Shown: positions 41,128 to 48,687, counted from the first letter of the stretch. The stretch: 48,687 nt of DNA from Hydrogenibacillus schlegelii (GCF_001653195.1 NZ_JXBB01000009.1:1-48687); one strand, 5' to 3'. The notes: generated from the letters alone by a model not told the origin. Program-made: numbers and translations.

Positions 41128-42582
41128 TCAGAACCACCGGCTCGAGACGGTCTTTTTCCGGGTGAAGAACTGGACGATGTCCTTGCCGTTTTCGCCGATG
41201 ACGCCGTAGAACGAATCTTTGTGGCCGCCAAACGGGAAGAAAGCGACCGGGAGCGGGATGTTGACGTTGATGCCGACCATCCCGGCGTCGATCTCCTCCC
41301 GGAAGCGGCGGGCGGCCTTGCCGCTTTGAGTGTAGAGGATGGCGCCGTTGGCGTAGCGGGAGCGGTTGGTGACGGCGATCGCCTCGTCGAGATCCCGCAC
41401 CCGGACGACGGAAAGGACCGGCCCGAAGATCTCCTCCTGCCAGAGGCGCATCTCCGGCGTCACGCGGTCGAAGACCGTCGCCCCGAGGTAAAAGCCTCGC
41501 GGAAAGCGGGACATCGCCTCCCGGCCGTCGACGACGAGGCGGGCCTGTTTTTCTCCTTCTTCGATGTACGAAAGCACCCGCCGGCGGTGCTCCTCCCGGA
41601 TGAGCGGGGTGAGCTCCACCCCTTCTTCGAAGCCGCTTCCCACCTTGAGCTTCCGGGCGCCGTCGGCGAGGCGTTCGACGAGGTCGTCGGCGATCCCCTC
41701 GACCGCCACGACGACGCTCGTCGCCATGCAGCGCTGCCCGCCGTTCCCGAAGGCCGCCCGGAGGATGCCGTCGATCGTCGGCGCGAGCACCGCGTCCTCG
41801 AGGACGACGGCGTGGTTTTTCGCGCCGGAGAAGGCCTGCACTCGCTTGCCGTAGCGGGCCGCCGTCTCGTAGACGTAGGCGGCCGTCTTCTGGGAGCCGG
41901 TGAAGTTCACGGCGACGATGTCCGGATGGGCGAGGAGGGCGTCCACGGCTTCTTTGGCGCCGTTGACGACGTTCACGACGCCGTCCGGCAGGCCGACCTC
42001 GTGCAGGAGTTCGACGAGCCGGAGCGTCGTCATCGGCGTCTGCTCCGACGGCTTTAAGATGAGGGCGTTGCCGGTCACCACCGCCCACGGGATGACCCAG
42101 AGGGGGATCATCGCCGGGAAGTTGAACGGCGTAATGCTCGCCACCACCCCGAGGGGGTAGCGGTACGTCGTCTGCTCCAGCCCCTCCGCCACCTCGGCGA
42201 GGGCATCGCCCATCATGAGCGTCGGCGCCGCCGTCGCGTGCTCGACGCTCTCGATGCCCCGGTCAACCTCGGCAAGGGCATCGGCGAGGCTTTTGCCGTG
42301 CTCGGTCGTGATCATCCGGGCGAGGGCCTCCCGTTCCCGGCGAAGCCGTTCCAGGTAAGCGTAAAGAAGCCGCGCCCGCTTGATGACCGGCACCTTCCGC
42401 CAGCGCTCGTACGCCGCCTTGGCGGCTTCGACGGCCCTGGCGACGTCGGCGGCGGTCGAAAGGGGCGTCTCGGCGATCACCTCGCCGGTCGCCGGGTTGT
42501 ACACCGGCGCCGTCCCCGCCGCCTCGGCGTCGACCCAGCGGCCGCCGATGAAGTTTTTCAGGACCGTCTTTTCATGCACCAT
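41128..42582 (-). CDS. mmsA: Methylmalonate-semialdehyde dehydrogenase (CoA-acylating)
   Basis: A 484-residue aldehyde dehydrogenase that converts methylmalonate semialdehyde to propionyl-CoA with NAD, the last step of valine catabolism. Family motifs: FIGGRWVDA at the start, SITPFNFPAMIPLWVIPWA (cofactor and CoA-type signature), FTGSQKTAAYVYE, and FGNGGQRCMATS with the catalytic Cys near residue 282. EEIFGPVLSVVRV and FPFGGHKDSFYGVIGENGKD follow. ATG 42582 has GAGGA 8 nt upstream; ATG 42597 would overlap the mmsB stop by 4 nt. There is no catalytic Glu of ordinary ALDHs, as expected for MmsA. Confidence 0.95.
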   Translation of the reverse strand: MVHEKTVLKNFIGGRWVDAEAAGTAPVYNPATGEVIAETPLSTAADVARAVEAAKAAYERWRKVPVIKRARLLYAYLERLRREREALARMITTEHGKSLADALAEVDRGIESVEHATAAPTLMMGDALAEVAEGLEQTTYRYPLGVVASITPFNFPAMIPLWVIPWAVVTGNALILKPSEQTPMTTLRLVELLHEVGLPDGVVNVVNGAKEAVDALLAHPDIVAVNFTGSQKTAAYVYETAARYGKRVQAFSGAKNHAVVLEDAVLAPTIDGILRAAFGNGGQRCMATSVVVAVEGIADDLVERLADGARKLKVGSGFEEGVELTPLIREEHRRRVLSYIEEGEKQARLVVDGREAMSRFPRGFYLGATVFDRVTPEMRLWQEEIFGPVLSVVRVRDLDEAIAVTNRSRYANGAILYTQSGKAARRFREEIDAGMVGINVNIPLPVAFFPFGGHKDSFYGVIGENGKDIVQFFTRKKTVSSRWF

Positions 42583-42593
42583 CGTCATGGTCC

Positions 42594-43481
42594 TCATCCC
42601 TTTGTAATGTCTTGAATATACCGGTACATCGCCGCCATGTCCAGATCGCCGTAACCGGCCTCGATCGCCCGCTCGTACTGCGCGATGAGGACGTCGGTCA
42701 TCGGGAGCTTGAGGCCCGCCTCCTCGGCCATCGCCTTGGCGAGCTTGAGGTCCTTGACGAGGAGTTTCGTCGTAAAGCCGGGTTCGTACCGGTTCTTGGC
42801 GATAAACAGGCCGTAATTCCGCTCGTAGATGCGGCTTTGGCCGTAGCTCACCTTCATGATTTCAAAGAGCTGATCGAGATCCATGCCCACCTCGCCGGCG
42901 AGGGTGAGGGCTTCGGCCACCGCCAGCGTGTAATAGCCGATGAAGTAGTTGTTCGTGAGCTTCACCACGGCGCCGAGGCCGACGTCTTCGCCGATGTGGA
43001 AGATGTTCTGGCCGAGGGCCTCGAAGATCGGTTTCCCCCGCTCGAAGGCCGCCTTCGGCCCGCCGACCATGATCGTGAGCGACCGGTCGACGGCCCGTTC
43101 CACGCCGCCGGAGACCGGCGCGCCGAGAAAATCGATCCCCCGCTCCCGGAGCGCCTCCGCCACCCGGTGGTAGACCTTCGGCGAGACGGTGCTGAAGTCG
43201 ACGGCGAGGGTGCCGGGGCGGGCGTGGGCGAGGACGCCCCCTTCGCCGAGGTAAACCGCCTCGACCTCGACCGGCGACGGGAGGCTGGTGAGGATGACGT
43301 CGCTCGCCTGTGCCGCCTCCGCGATGCTCCCGGCGCCGCGGCCGCCAGCGTCGACGAGGGCCTGAATCGCCGCCGGCACGACGTCGTAGCCGGTGACGGT
43401 GTAGCCGCTTTCGACGAGGTTCGAGCTCATCGGCCGACCCATCTTGCCGAGGCCGATGAAGCCGATCGTCGGCTTTTCCAT
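42594..43481 (-). CDS. mmsB: 3-hydroxyisobutyrate dehydrogenase
   Basis: A 295-residue NAD-dependent beta-hydroxyacid dehydrogenase that oxidises 3-hydroxyisobutyrate to methylmalonate semialdehyde. ATG 43481 follows GGAGG by 7 nt. GFIGLGKMGRPMSSNL (residues 7-22) binds the cofactor, FLGAPVSGG near residue 121 binds the substrate, and KLTNNYFIG carries the catalytic Lys near residue 171. Its end touches mmsA, so mmsB-mmsA are coupled. A 63-nt gap separates it from the acyl-CoA dehydrogenase gene upstream. Confidence 0.93.
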   Translation of the reverse strand: MEKPTIGFIGLGKMGRPMSSNLVESGYTVTGYDVVPAAIQALVDAGGRGAGSIAEAAQASDVILTSLPSPVEVEAVYLGEGGVLAHARPGTLAVDFSTVSPKVYHRVAEALRERGIDFLGAPVSGGVERAVDRSLTIMVGGPKAAFERGKPIFEALGQNIFHIGEDVGLGAVVKLTNNYFIGYYTLAVAEALTLAGEVGMDLDQLFEIMKVSYGQSRIYERNYGLFIAKNRYEPGFTTKLLVKDLKLAKAMAEEAGLKLPMTDVLIAQYERAIEAGYGDLDMAAMYRYIQDITKG

Positions 43482-43544
43482 GGCGAAGCCTCCTTCAGAG
43501 TAAATGTCGCATCCCTCAACGGAGAGTCGCACCCTCGCTTGCGT

Positions 43545-45380
43545 TCACAGCCGGGCCGAAAGGACGTAGTCGGCCAGCGTCTCGGCCGCCCGGATGACGT
43601 CGACCGGCGCCGTCCCCTCGCCGCCGGATGCGGGAGGCGGGGCCGCGGATGATGCGCCCAGGTGCCGCTCCAGTTCATCCATATTCGTCCGGAGCGTCCG
43701 GCTTGCCCACGCCCCGGCGAGGGCGAGAAGCGCTCCGGCAGCATCCGCCGGAAGGCCGGCCCCGGCCGCCTGGGCCCTCACCGTTCGGGCGAGGGTCGAC
43801 TCGAGGGCGTAAAGGGCCGCCTGGGCGTCGGCGAGGCGCCGGACAACGGCCTGCGCCTCCGGGAGCGCGGGTCCAAAGCGGCGCCGGGCCGCCTCGAAGA
43901 GCGCGGAAAACCGTGCCGAGCCGGTATAGAGCACCGCCTCGGCGACCGCCGCCCCCTCCCGCACCGCTGAAGCGAGCGCCGGATCAGCAAACGGCCGCCG
44001 GTCCCCTGCGGCGGCGGCCGCCGTCTCCGGCGACGGCCACGGCTTGGGCGCCCCGTCTTTGCCGATGAGATCCCGCACCGCCGCCAGGCGGTTGATCTCG
44101 TTCGTCCCTTCAAAGATTCGGGTGATGCGGGCATCCCGGTAGAGGCGCTCGACTTCGTACTCCGCCATGTAACCGTAACCGCCGTGGATCTGCACCGCTT
44201 CGTCGACGTTCTCACCCTGCGCTTCGGTGGCCAGCACTTTGTTCAAGGCGCAGGCGGCAATCCGCTGCGACAGCGTCGCCGCCCGGCGCCGGACGACGGC
44301 CGCCCGGTCCGCTTCCGATGGACGGACGCCCTCAGGCAGGGGGGTGCCCGACGACGGAGGCGCGCCGCCGTCGGCCGAAAGATCCGCGACGATCGCCTTC
44401 TTGTCGCCGTCGAGCTCGCCGCCGGTGCGGTAGACCATGCTTTCGGCGATCGCGTGCCGGAGGAACATCTCGGCCAGTTTTTCCCGGATGAGGCCGAACT
44501 CGGCGATCGGCCGGCCGAACTGCTTTCGTTCTTTGGCAAAACGGACGGCGAAGCGGAGCGCCCGACGGCTCTGGCCGAGGGCGTAGACGGCCATCTTGTG
44601 CCGGGCGAGGTTCAGAACCGACAGGGCGACCCGGTGCCCCTCGCCGGGGGCGCCAAGGAGGCCCGCCTCCGGCACCGGCACCTCGTCGAGGATGAGGGAC
44701 GCCGTCGGGCTCGCATGAATGCCCATCTTCCGCTCCTCCGGCCCGACGGAAAGCCCCGGGCTCCCCCGCTCGACGATAAACGCCGTGAGGCCTTCCCCCT
44801 CCAGCCGGGCGAAGACGATGAACACGTCCGCCACCCGGGCGTTCGAGATCCACTGCTTTTCGCCGCTCAGCCGAAAGACGCCGGCCGCCGGATCCCAGCG
44901 GGTCCGGGTGCGGCCGCTTAAGGCGTCGGAGCCGGCGTTCGGCTCGGTGAGGGCGTAAGCGCCGATGCGCACCCCGGCGGCGAGATCGGGGACGTAGCGG
45001 CGCCGCTGCTCTTCCGTGCCGAAAAAGAGAATCGGCTGGGTGCCGACGCCGCTGTGGATGTTGAAGGAGACGCCGAAGCCGCCGGCCTCGCCGAGGGCTT
45101 CGGTGACGAGGAGGACGGACAGGGCGTCGAGCTCGAGGCCGCCGTACGCCTCCGGCACGTCGACGCCGGCAAGGCCGAGCTCGCCGGCCTCCCGATAAAG
45201 CGCTTTCAAAAGGGCGTCGTCGTGGGCTTCGAGCGCCGGAAGGTGCGGAAGCACGCGCTCTTCGACGAAGGACCGGGCCGTCGTTTCGATGAGCTGGTGC
45301 TCCGACGTCTTCGCCTCCGGGATGAGGATCGAGCGGACGAGCGGGTGAACCGGTCCGGAAAGCGACGCCTGCACCATCAT
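43545..45380 (-). CDS. Acyl-CoA dehydrogenase (FadE/YusJ-like)
   Basis: A 611-residue FAD enzyme. Residues about 30-430 form the ACAD core: YALTEPNAGSDALSGRT, WISNARVADVFIVFAR, KERKQFGRPIAEFGLIREKLA and QIHGGYGYMAEYEVERLYRDARITRIFEGTNEINR, in which the catalytic Glu lies in YEVERL or FEGTNE as the family varies. A C-terminal extension of about 160 residues, as in FadE/ACAD9-type enzymes, follows. A low-complexity insertion lies near residues 330-365. In this operon the likely substrate is isobutyryl-CoA, though longer acyl-CoAs are possible. The ATG at 45380 sits directly behind a GGGGGAG; ATG 45377 or GTG 45374 may be used instead. Confidence 0.92.
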   Translation of the reverse strand: MMVQASLSGPVHPLVRSILIPEAKTSEHQLIETTARSFVEERVLPHLPALEAHDDALLKALYREAGELGLAGVDVPEAYGGLELDALSVLLVTEALGEAGGFGVSFNIHSGVGTQPILFFGTEEQRRRYVPDLAAGVRIGAYALTEPNAGSDALSGRTRTRWDPAAGVFRLSGEKQWISNARVADVFIVFARLEGEGLTAFIVERGSPGLSVGPEERKMGIHASPTASLILDEVPVPEAGLLGAPGEGHRVALSVLNLARHKMAVYALGQSRRALRFAVRFAKERKQFGRPIAEFGLIREKLAEMFLRHAIAESMVYRTGGELDGDKKAIVADLSADGGAPPSSGTPLPEGVRPSEADRAAVVRRRAATLSQRIAACALNKVLATEAQGENVDEAVQIHGGYGYMAEYEVERLYRDARITRIFEGTNEINRLAAVRDLIGKDGAPKPWPSPETAAAAAGDRRPFADPALASAVREGAAVAEAVLYTGSARFSALFEAARRRFGPALPEAQAVVRRLADAQAALYALESTLARTVRAQAAGAGLPADAAGALLALAGAWASRTLRTNMDELERHLGASSAAPPPASGGEGTAPVDVIRAAETLADYVLSARL

Positions 45381-45712
45381 CTCTCCCCCTTTCGGCCGCC
45401 GGCGGCCGTCCGGTCGCTCCGGCGGCGCAGATGCCCTCCGGAAGGAGCGCTTCCCGCGGCGGGACGTCTGCTGTGAGACGCCCGCAACCGCTTCGGCGAA
45501 CCCTCTGGTAACGATTCGGCGAACGTTGTCGCGGACGTTTGCCCGAACGCTTTCGCAACCCCGTTTACGAACGCTTCCACGAACGCCAAACGTTCCGGCT
45601 CACGCCGGTGCATTCCTCCGACGCAAGGATCGGCTGCCGGAGCGGCGGGCGTCCCGGCGCGTCCGCATCGGACGGTCGGGCGCAAGCCCCGGCCTCCGCC
45701 GGCATCGGCAAC

Positions 45713-45727
45713 CGAGCGCTCGCTCGA
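45713..45727. promoter_or_regulatory. Palindromic operator, copy 1
   Basis: CGAGCG-CT-CGCTCG followed by A, an inverted repeat with six-base arms and a two-base spacer, identical over 15 bp to the copy inside the promoter 142 bp upstream. The form fits a TetR-family repressor site. Confidence 0.55.
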
Positions 45728-45846
45728 TCAACGGGATGGACCCCGCCCCTCTCCCTCCCGTCACATCGCCACCCCTCGCTTCGTCACCGATCGCGCTCGC
45801 AACGCCTCGTGCGGCGCCGAACTCATTTGACATTTCTTCATTAACG

Positions 45847-45875
45847 ATTGTATACGAGCGCTCGCTCGACCGCAA
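45847..45875 (-). promoter_or_regulatory. SigA-like promoter of the acyl-CoA/valine operon
   Basis: On the - strand TTGCGG (45875-45870) and TACAAT (45852-45847) are separated by 17 nt. The spacer consists almost wholly of an operator palindrome, so a bound repressor would block RNA polymerase. A leader of about 460 nt precedes the dehydrogenase ATG. Confidence 0.55.
45855..45869. promoter_or_regulatory. Palindromic operator, copy 2, in the promoter spacer
   Basis: The same CGAGCG-CT-CGCTCG-A as at 45713-45727. It occupies the region between the -35 and -10 boxes of the leftward promoter. A fatty-acid or branched-chain acyl-CoA responsive TetR regulator is a plausible ligand-binding partner (inference). 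Confidence 0.6.
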
Positions 45876-45952
45876 GCGCAAAAAACCGCCGTCCGTTTCT
45901 CCCGCGGAGATCGGTCGGCGGAGAAGCGCAAATCGAAAAGATCGACGCGCGC

Positions 45953-46435
45953 CTACCCCTTTCGGGCCTCTTCCGGCTGAGGGAGCGTTCCGTAGCGGCC
46001 GCAGAAGTACGTCAGGGCGTCCCCATCGCCGTAGGCGTAGCGGCGGATTTCGCCGACGACGAGCAGATGATCCCCGCCGTCGTACGTCTGCCACGGCGTG
46101 CACTCAAACACCGCCAGCGCTTCGCTCAAATGGGGCGCCCACGCCCCTTCGGTCCACGGAACGGCGACCGGCTCGCGGGCGCGGCCGGCGAACTGATCCG
46201 ACAGCGCCTTTTGCTCGGCCTTTAAAATGTTGACCGCAAACGGCGTCTCCGGCAGGTACCGGGCCGCCTGGATCTTCCGGTCGACGGAAATGAGAAGCAG
46301 CGGTGGATCCAACGAGACGGACGTGAAAGAATTGGCCGTAAACCCCCGGGGACCGTCGTCCGTCCGATAGGTGACGACCGTGATGCCGGTGGCAAAGCGG
46401 CCGAAAGCGTATCGGAGATCGCGCGTATCGAACAT
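45953..46435 (-). CDS. Flavin reductase family protein (HpaC/FMN-binding split barrel)
   Basis: A 160-residue NAD(P)H:flavin oxidoreductase. ATG 46435 follows AAAGGA by 6 nt. Seen: RYAFGRFATGITVVTYRT at the N-terminus, GFTANSFTSVSLDPPLLLISVD with the flavin-binding S/T cluster, then FAVNILKAEQKALSDQFAG, and GDHLLVVGEIRRYAY near the C-terminus. Such proteins supply reduced flavin to a two-component monooxygenase. The oxygenase is not in the window and may lie to the right, with the rest of the aromatic pathway. Confidence 0.9.
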   Translation of the reverse strand: MFDTRDLRYAFGRFATGITVVTYRTDDGPRGFTANSFTSVSLDPPLLLISVDRKIQAARYLPETPFAVNILKAEQKALSDQFAGRAREPVAVPWTEGAWAPHLSEALAVFECTPWQTYDGGDHLLVVGEIRRYAYGDGDALTYFCGRYGTLPQPEEARKG

Positions 46436-46482
46436 GGGCCATCCATCCTTTCGAAGATCACGAAGCTCCTGCTCGAACCGCT

Positions 46483-46791
46483 TCAGCGGCGGGCGGGGAG
46501 CGCCTCGTCGGCGTCCGGGAGTGCTTCGCCGGCCCCCGCCCGCAACCGATCCGCCCGTTCGCCTTCCGCCCCGCCGGGGACGGCATCGGCCGCCTGGGCT
46601 CTGGCCTCGAGCTCGGCTTTGGTGACGCCACCGACCGCCCAGTGGGTGCGGGGAAGCTCGTACAGCGCGATGCGAACGCTTTCCGGCGGCGCGCCGATCG
46701 CCTCGACGACGGCCTTCGTCACCGCCTTGATGAGCGCCGCCTTCTGGGCTTCCGTGCGCCCTTCCAGCAAGGTGATCTGAATAAGCGGCAT
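46483..46791 (-). CDS. 4-oxalocrotonate tautomerase family protein with a C-terminal extension
   Basis: A 102-residue protein whose first 62 residues form the 4-OT fold: PLIQITLLEGRTEAQKAALI with the catalytic Pro exposed after removal of Met, Arg11, and the second Arg in PPESVRIALYELPRTHWAVGG. It interconverts 2-hydroxymuconate and 2-oxo-3-hexenedioate in the meta-cleavage pathway. The last 40 residues are Ala/Gly/Arg-rich with no homology; most family members end near residue 65. ATG 46791 lies 12 nt after GGAGGGG. It is in line with the decarboxylase and hydratase genes. Confidence 0.87.
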   Translation of the reverse strand: MPLIQITLLEGRTEAQKAALIKAVTKAVVEAIGAPPESVRIALYELPRTHWAVGGVTKAELEARAQAADAVPGGAEGERADRLRAGAGEALPDADEALPARR

Positions 46792-46929
46792 CGTTTGAAC
46801 GCTCCCCTCCGATTCTATCCTCAACAGCCTCGCGACCCGAACCCGGATCTTCCCGACCGCGCCCCGCGGAGCCCCCTGCACGGCTCGCCTAAAGGAGGCA
46901 CGGCCCGTCTGAAACCGCCCCCGGCCCGA

Positions 46930-47727
46930 TCAGACGAGGCGAAGGTGCACGCTTCCGGCGTGATCCAGCACGCCTTCCACCACGTCACCGGCCTCCACCG
47001 GAACGGCCTCGCCGATCGCCCCGGTGAGGACGACGTCGCCGGCGGCGAGCGGCGGAAAGCCGCGTTCGGCCAGAAGCCGCGCCAGCGCCAGCACCGCCGC
47101 AAACGGATGTCCGAGGACGTTGGCCGGCGTACCGAATCCGACGGCTTCGCCGTTCTTAAAAAGCCGCGCCCCCCAGAGATGGACGTCCTTCGAAGGCCGA
47201 ACGAAGGCCGAACCGAGGACGAACCGGGCCGCCGAAGCGTTGTCGGCCACGACGTCCGGCAGGGTAAAGCGAAATCCCTCGTAGCGGCTGTCGATGACTT
47301 CCAGCGCGACGGCCATCGCCCGGATGCGCGAAGCGACGTCGTCGACGGTCTTCACCCGGTCCGGGTCCACCCCATCGCCGAGGATGACCGCCACTTCGAG
47401 CTCCACCCGCGGGTGAATGAGCTCCTCCCTTCGCAAAGGAGCCCCGTCCTGAAGGAGCATCCGGTCGAGAAGCTGCCCGAACACCGGAACGTCGACGTTC
47501 ATCTGCTTCATCTTCGCCGGGCTCGTCAGCCCCATCTTATAGCCGATCCGGCGGGCGCCTGCGGCGAGATCGACCTCGATCAACCGCTTTTGAATCTCAT
47601 AGGCCTGATCCAGCGAGAGCGCCATCGTTTCGGTAAGGCGCGGAATCGGCCGTCGCCGGAGGACCGCCGCCCGCAGATGCTCAACCGCCCGTGCCGCGCC
47701 GCCCTCTTCGGTCCACGCTTCGGTCAT
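46930..47727 (-). CDS. 4-oxalocrotonate decarboxylase (2-oxo-3-hexenedioate decarboxylase)
   Basis: A 265-residue enzyme of the fumarylacetoacetase-like decarboxylase/hydratase group; it removes CO2 from 2-oxo-3-hexenedioate to give 2-hydroxypentadienoate. ATG 47727 follows GGAGG by 8 nt and overlaps the hydratase stop by 4 nt. Visible: IGYKMGLTSPAKMKQMNVD, RVELEVAVILG (metal-binding Glu pair), VALEVIDSRYEGFRFTLPDVVADNASAARFVLG, the last part being typical of DmpH/XylI. It acts as a complex with the hydratase encoded just upstream. Confidence 0.9.
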   Translation of the reverse strand: MTEAWTEEGGAARAVEHLRAAVLRRRPIPRLTETMALSLDQAYEIQKRLIEVDLAAGARRIGYKMGLTSPAKMKQMNVDVPVFGQLLDRMLLQDGAPLRREELIHPRVELEVAVILGDGVDPDRVKTVDDVASRIRAMAVALEVIDSRYEGFRFTLPDVVADNASAARFVLGSAFVRPSKDVHLWGARLFKNGEAVGFGTPANVLGHPFAAVLALARLLAERGFPPLAAGDVVLTGAIGEAVPVEAGDVVEGVLDHAGSVHLRLV

Positions 47728-48572
47728 CCGCCGCGCCTCCCTTCGCCCCCCTCGGCCGCCGCGGCTCCGGCACCGGAAGGGGCTCCTTCCTCCGCCGGAG
47801 CAAATGTCATCTCCAGCGTCTCCCATCCGTCGAAAGCGACGGTGAACCGGTCGCCCGGGGCGGCGTCCACCGCCGCCGAGAGCGCCCCCGACAGGACGAT
47901 CTCCCCGGCTTCCAGGGCGATGTCGAAGCGGCCGAGAAAGTTCGCCAGCCACGCCACGCTATAAAGCGGATGCCCCAGGGCCGCGGCGCCGACGCCGGTG
48001 TTGACGAGCGTCCCGTTTTTGTAAAGCGCCATGCCCACCGCCGCCAGATCGACGTCTTCCACCCGCCGGGCCGCCCGCCCGAGAAGAAAGAGCCCCGACG
48101 AGGCGTTGTCGGCGATCGTGTCTTGGAGCTTGATCTTCCAGTCCCGGATGCGGCTGTCGACGATCTCGATCGCCGGGACGGCCGCCTCGACGGCGTCGAG
48201 AACGTCCAGATACGTCACGCCCGGACCCTTCAGCGTCCGTTTCATGATGAAGGCGATCTCGCCTTCGACCTTCGGTTGAAAGAGCGGCGCCCACGGCACC
48301 GGCGATCCGGCGACCACCTGCATCGTGTCGAGGAGGTGGCCGTAGTCCGGTTCGTCCACGCCCAGGAGGTTCTGCATCGCTTTGGAGGTGAGCCCGATCT
48401 TCTTCCCGACGACGCGGGCGCCTAAGGCCGTTTTGCGCCCGATGTTGAGGAGCTGGATGCGGTAGGCGTCGTCGGGCGTAAGCTCGGGATGGTCGGCCGT
48501 AAGCGGCGGGATCGCCGTCTTCGTTCGCTCGGCCTCCCACAGGCGATCGGCGAGGGCTTTAAGGTCGGTCAT
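47724..48572 (-). CDS. 2-hydroxypenta-2,4-dienoate hydratase (2-keto-4-pentenoate hydratase)
   Basis: A 282-residue hydratase (DmpE/XylJ/MhpD family) that makes 4-hydroxy-2-oxovalerate. ATG 48572 follows GAGGGG. Seen: IPPLTADHPELTPDDAYRIQ, VGKKIGLTSKAMQNLLGVD, KVEGEIAFIMKR (metal-binding Glu), AIEIVDSRIRDWKIKLQDTIADNASSGLFLLG and GAAALGHPLYSVAWLANFLG. The C-terminal 25 residues are Ala/Gly/Glu-rich, an extension beyond the usual end. It is coupled to the decarboxylase by an ATGA overlap and follows the aldolase gene by 40 nt. Confidence 0.92.
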   Translation of the reverse strand: MTDLKALADRLWEAERTKTAIPPLTADHPELTPDDAYRIQLLNIGRKTALGARVVGKKIGLTSKAMQNLLGVDEPDYGHLLDTMQVVAGSPVPWAPLFQPKVEGEIAFIMKRTLKGPGVTYLDVLDAVEAAVPAIEIVDSRIRDWKIKLQDTIADNASSGLFLLGRAARRVEDVDLAAVGMALYKNGTLVNTGVGAAALGHPLYSVAWLANFLGRFDIALEAGEIVLSGALSAAVDAAPGDRFTVAFDGWETLEMTFAPAEEGAPSGAGAAAAEGGEGRRGG

Positions 48573-48612
48573 CGGTTCCCCTCCATCGGCCGCGGGAACT
48601 CATCCGCCGCCC

Positions 48613-48687
48613 TCAGCGGGCGGCGGCGGCTTCTTTTTGTTTTTTGAGCGCCAGGGCGACGTCGAGGATCATGTCTTCCTGGCCGCC
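48613..48687 (-). CDS. 4-hydroxy-2-oxovalerate aldolase, C-terminal fragment (runs off the window)
   Basis: The last 24 codons before a TGA at 48615-48613 read GGQEDMILDVALALKKQKEA and then AAAR. GGQEDMI.DVAL is the characteristic C-terminus of the DmpG/BphI/MhpE aldolase that splits 4-hydroxy-2-oxovalerate into pyruvate and acetaldehyde. It fits the order aldolase-hydratase-decarboxylase-tautomerase. The rest lies beyond the right edge. Confidence 0.85.
   Translation of the reverse strand, partial: GGQEDMILDVALALKKQKEAAAAR

Larger units (their letters stand above)
45381..45952 (-). other. Long leader/control region of the acyl-CoA operon
   Basis: 572 nt without a firm gene. It holds, in the - direction, a promoter (45875-45847), two identical palindromic sites (45869-45855 and 45727-45713) and a quasi-periodic GAACG-rich tract (about 45481-45600). 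An open frame from 45685 (or ATG 45613) to 45377 ends with a TGA overlapping the dehydrogenase ATG. It contains AFVEAFV-type repeats but has no homology, so I do not list it as a gene. Confidence 0.5.

Noticed and set aside
45834-45856. Rightward promoter TTGACA...TATACG overlapping the operator
   Set aside because: The spacing of 18 nt is acceptable, but no + strand gene lies downstream. The leftward promoter in the same place serves a real operon.

Overview
This window looks like chromosomal DNA of a high-GC, Gram-positive, probably spore-forming Bacillota (Bacillales-type). Most genes have strong AAGGAGG ribosome binding sites. Several families are typical of bacilli: a YtkD-type Nudix hydrolase, a YneF-like small membrane protein, DUF6385 proteins, a DUF3899-like membrane protein and two Dpp/Opp peptide importers. 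The codon bias is GC-rich over about 85-90% of the window. A thermophilic Hydrogenibacillus-like organism would fit, but that is an inference from composition and gene content only. No rRNA, tRNA or CRISPR array was seen.

Layout. (1) Bases 1-8329, + strand: a dipeptide/D-amino-acid utilisation operon, made of a VanX-like dipeptidase, a binding protein, two permeases, an XRE-cupin regulator, a DadA-like oxidase and two ATPases. Its first 4.8 kb are clearly less GC-rich than the rest. (2) 8290-17213: a GH130 glycoside phosphorylase/HAD phosphatase pair (-), a YneF-like protein (+), a holin-like membrane protein (-), a + strand run of a thioredoxin-reductase-like flavoprotein, a Nudix hydrolase and a GH1 beta-glucosidase, then murJ and rarD (-). 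(3) 17615-20011 (+): a large EAL-CBS-GGDEF c-di-GMP protein. (4) 20030-29469 (-): two DUF6385 proteins, one with thirteen-residue tandem repeats, three paralogous glycosyltransferase-TPR proteins, an SGNH hydrolase and a two-gene ABC-2 transporter. This is the most interesting part: a candidate spore- or cell-surface glycoprotein system. (5) 29704-30210 (+): a small membrane protein. (6) 30432-36467 (-): a complete oppABCDF operon with a good SigA promoter and terminators. (7) 36942-45380 (-): isobutyryl-CoA/valine catabolism (acyl-CoA dehydrogenase, mmsB, mmsA, enoyl-CoA hydratase, HIBYL-CoA hydrolase, acyl-CoA synthetase), preceded by a promoter with a palindromic operator. (8) 45953-48687 (-): the lower meta-cleavage pathway for aromatic compounds (flavin reductase, 4-oxalocrotonate tautomerase, decarboxylase, hydratase and the last codons of an aldolase).

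How they work together. Several modules feed amino acids, peptides and aromatic compounds into central metabolism. Pyruvate comes from D-alanine, propionyl-CoA from valine, and pyruvate plus acetaldehyde from catechols. Four reading-frame lesions were found: an in-frame TGA at a conserved Trp of the dipeptide permease, frameshifts in oppD and oppF, and a damaged 5' end of the dipeptidase. All four lie in peptide-utilisation genes. Whether they are sequencing errors, decay or recoding cannot be decided from the sequence alone.
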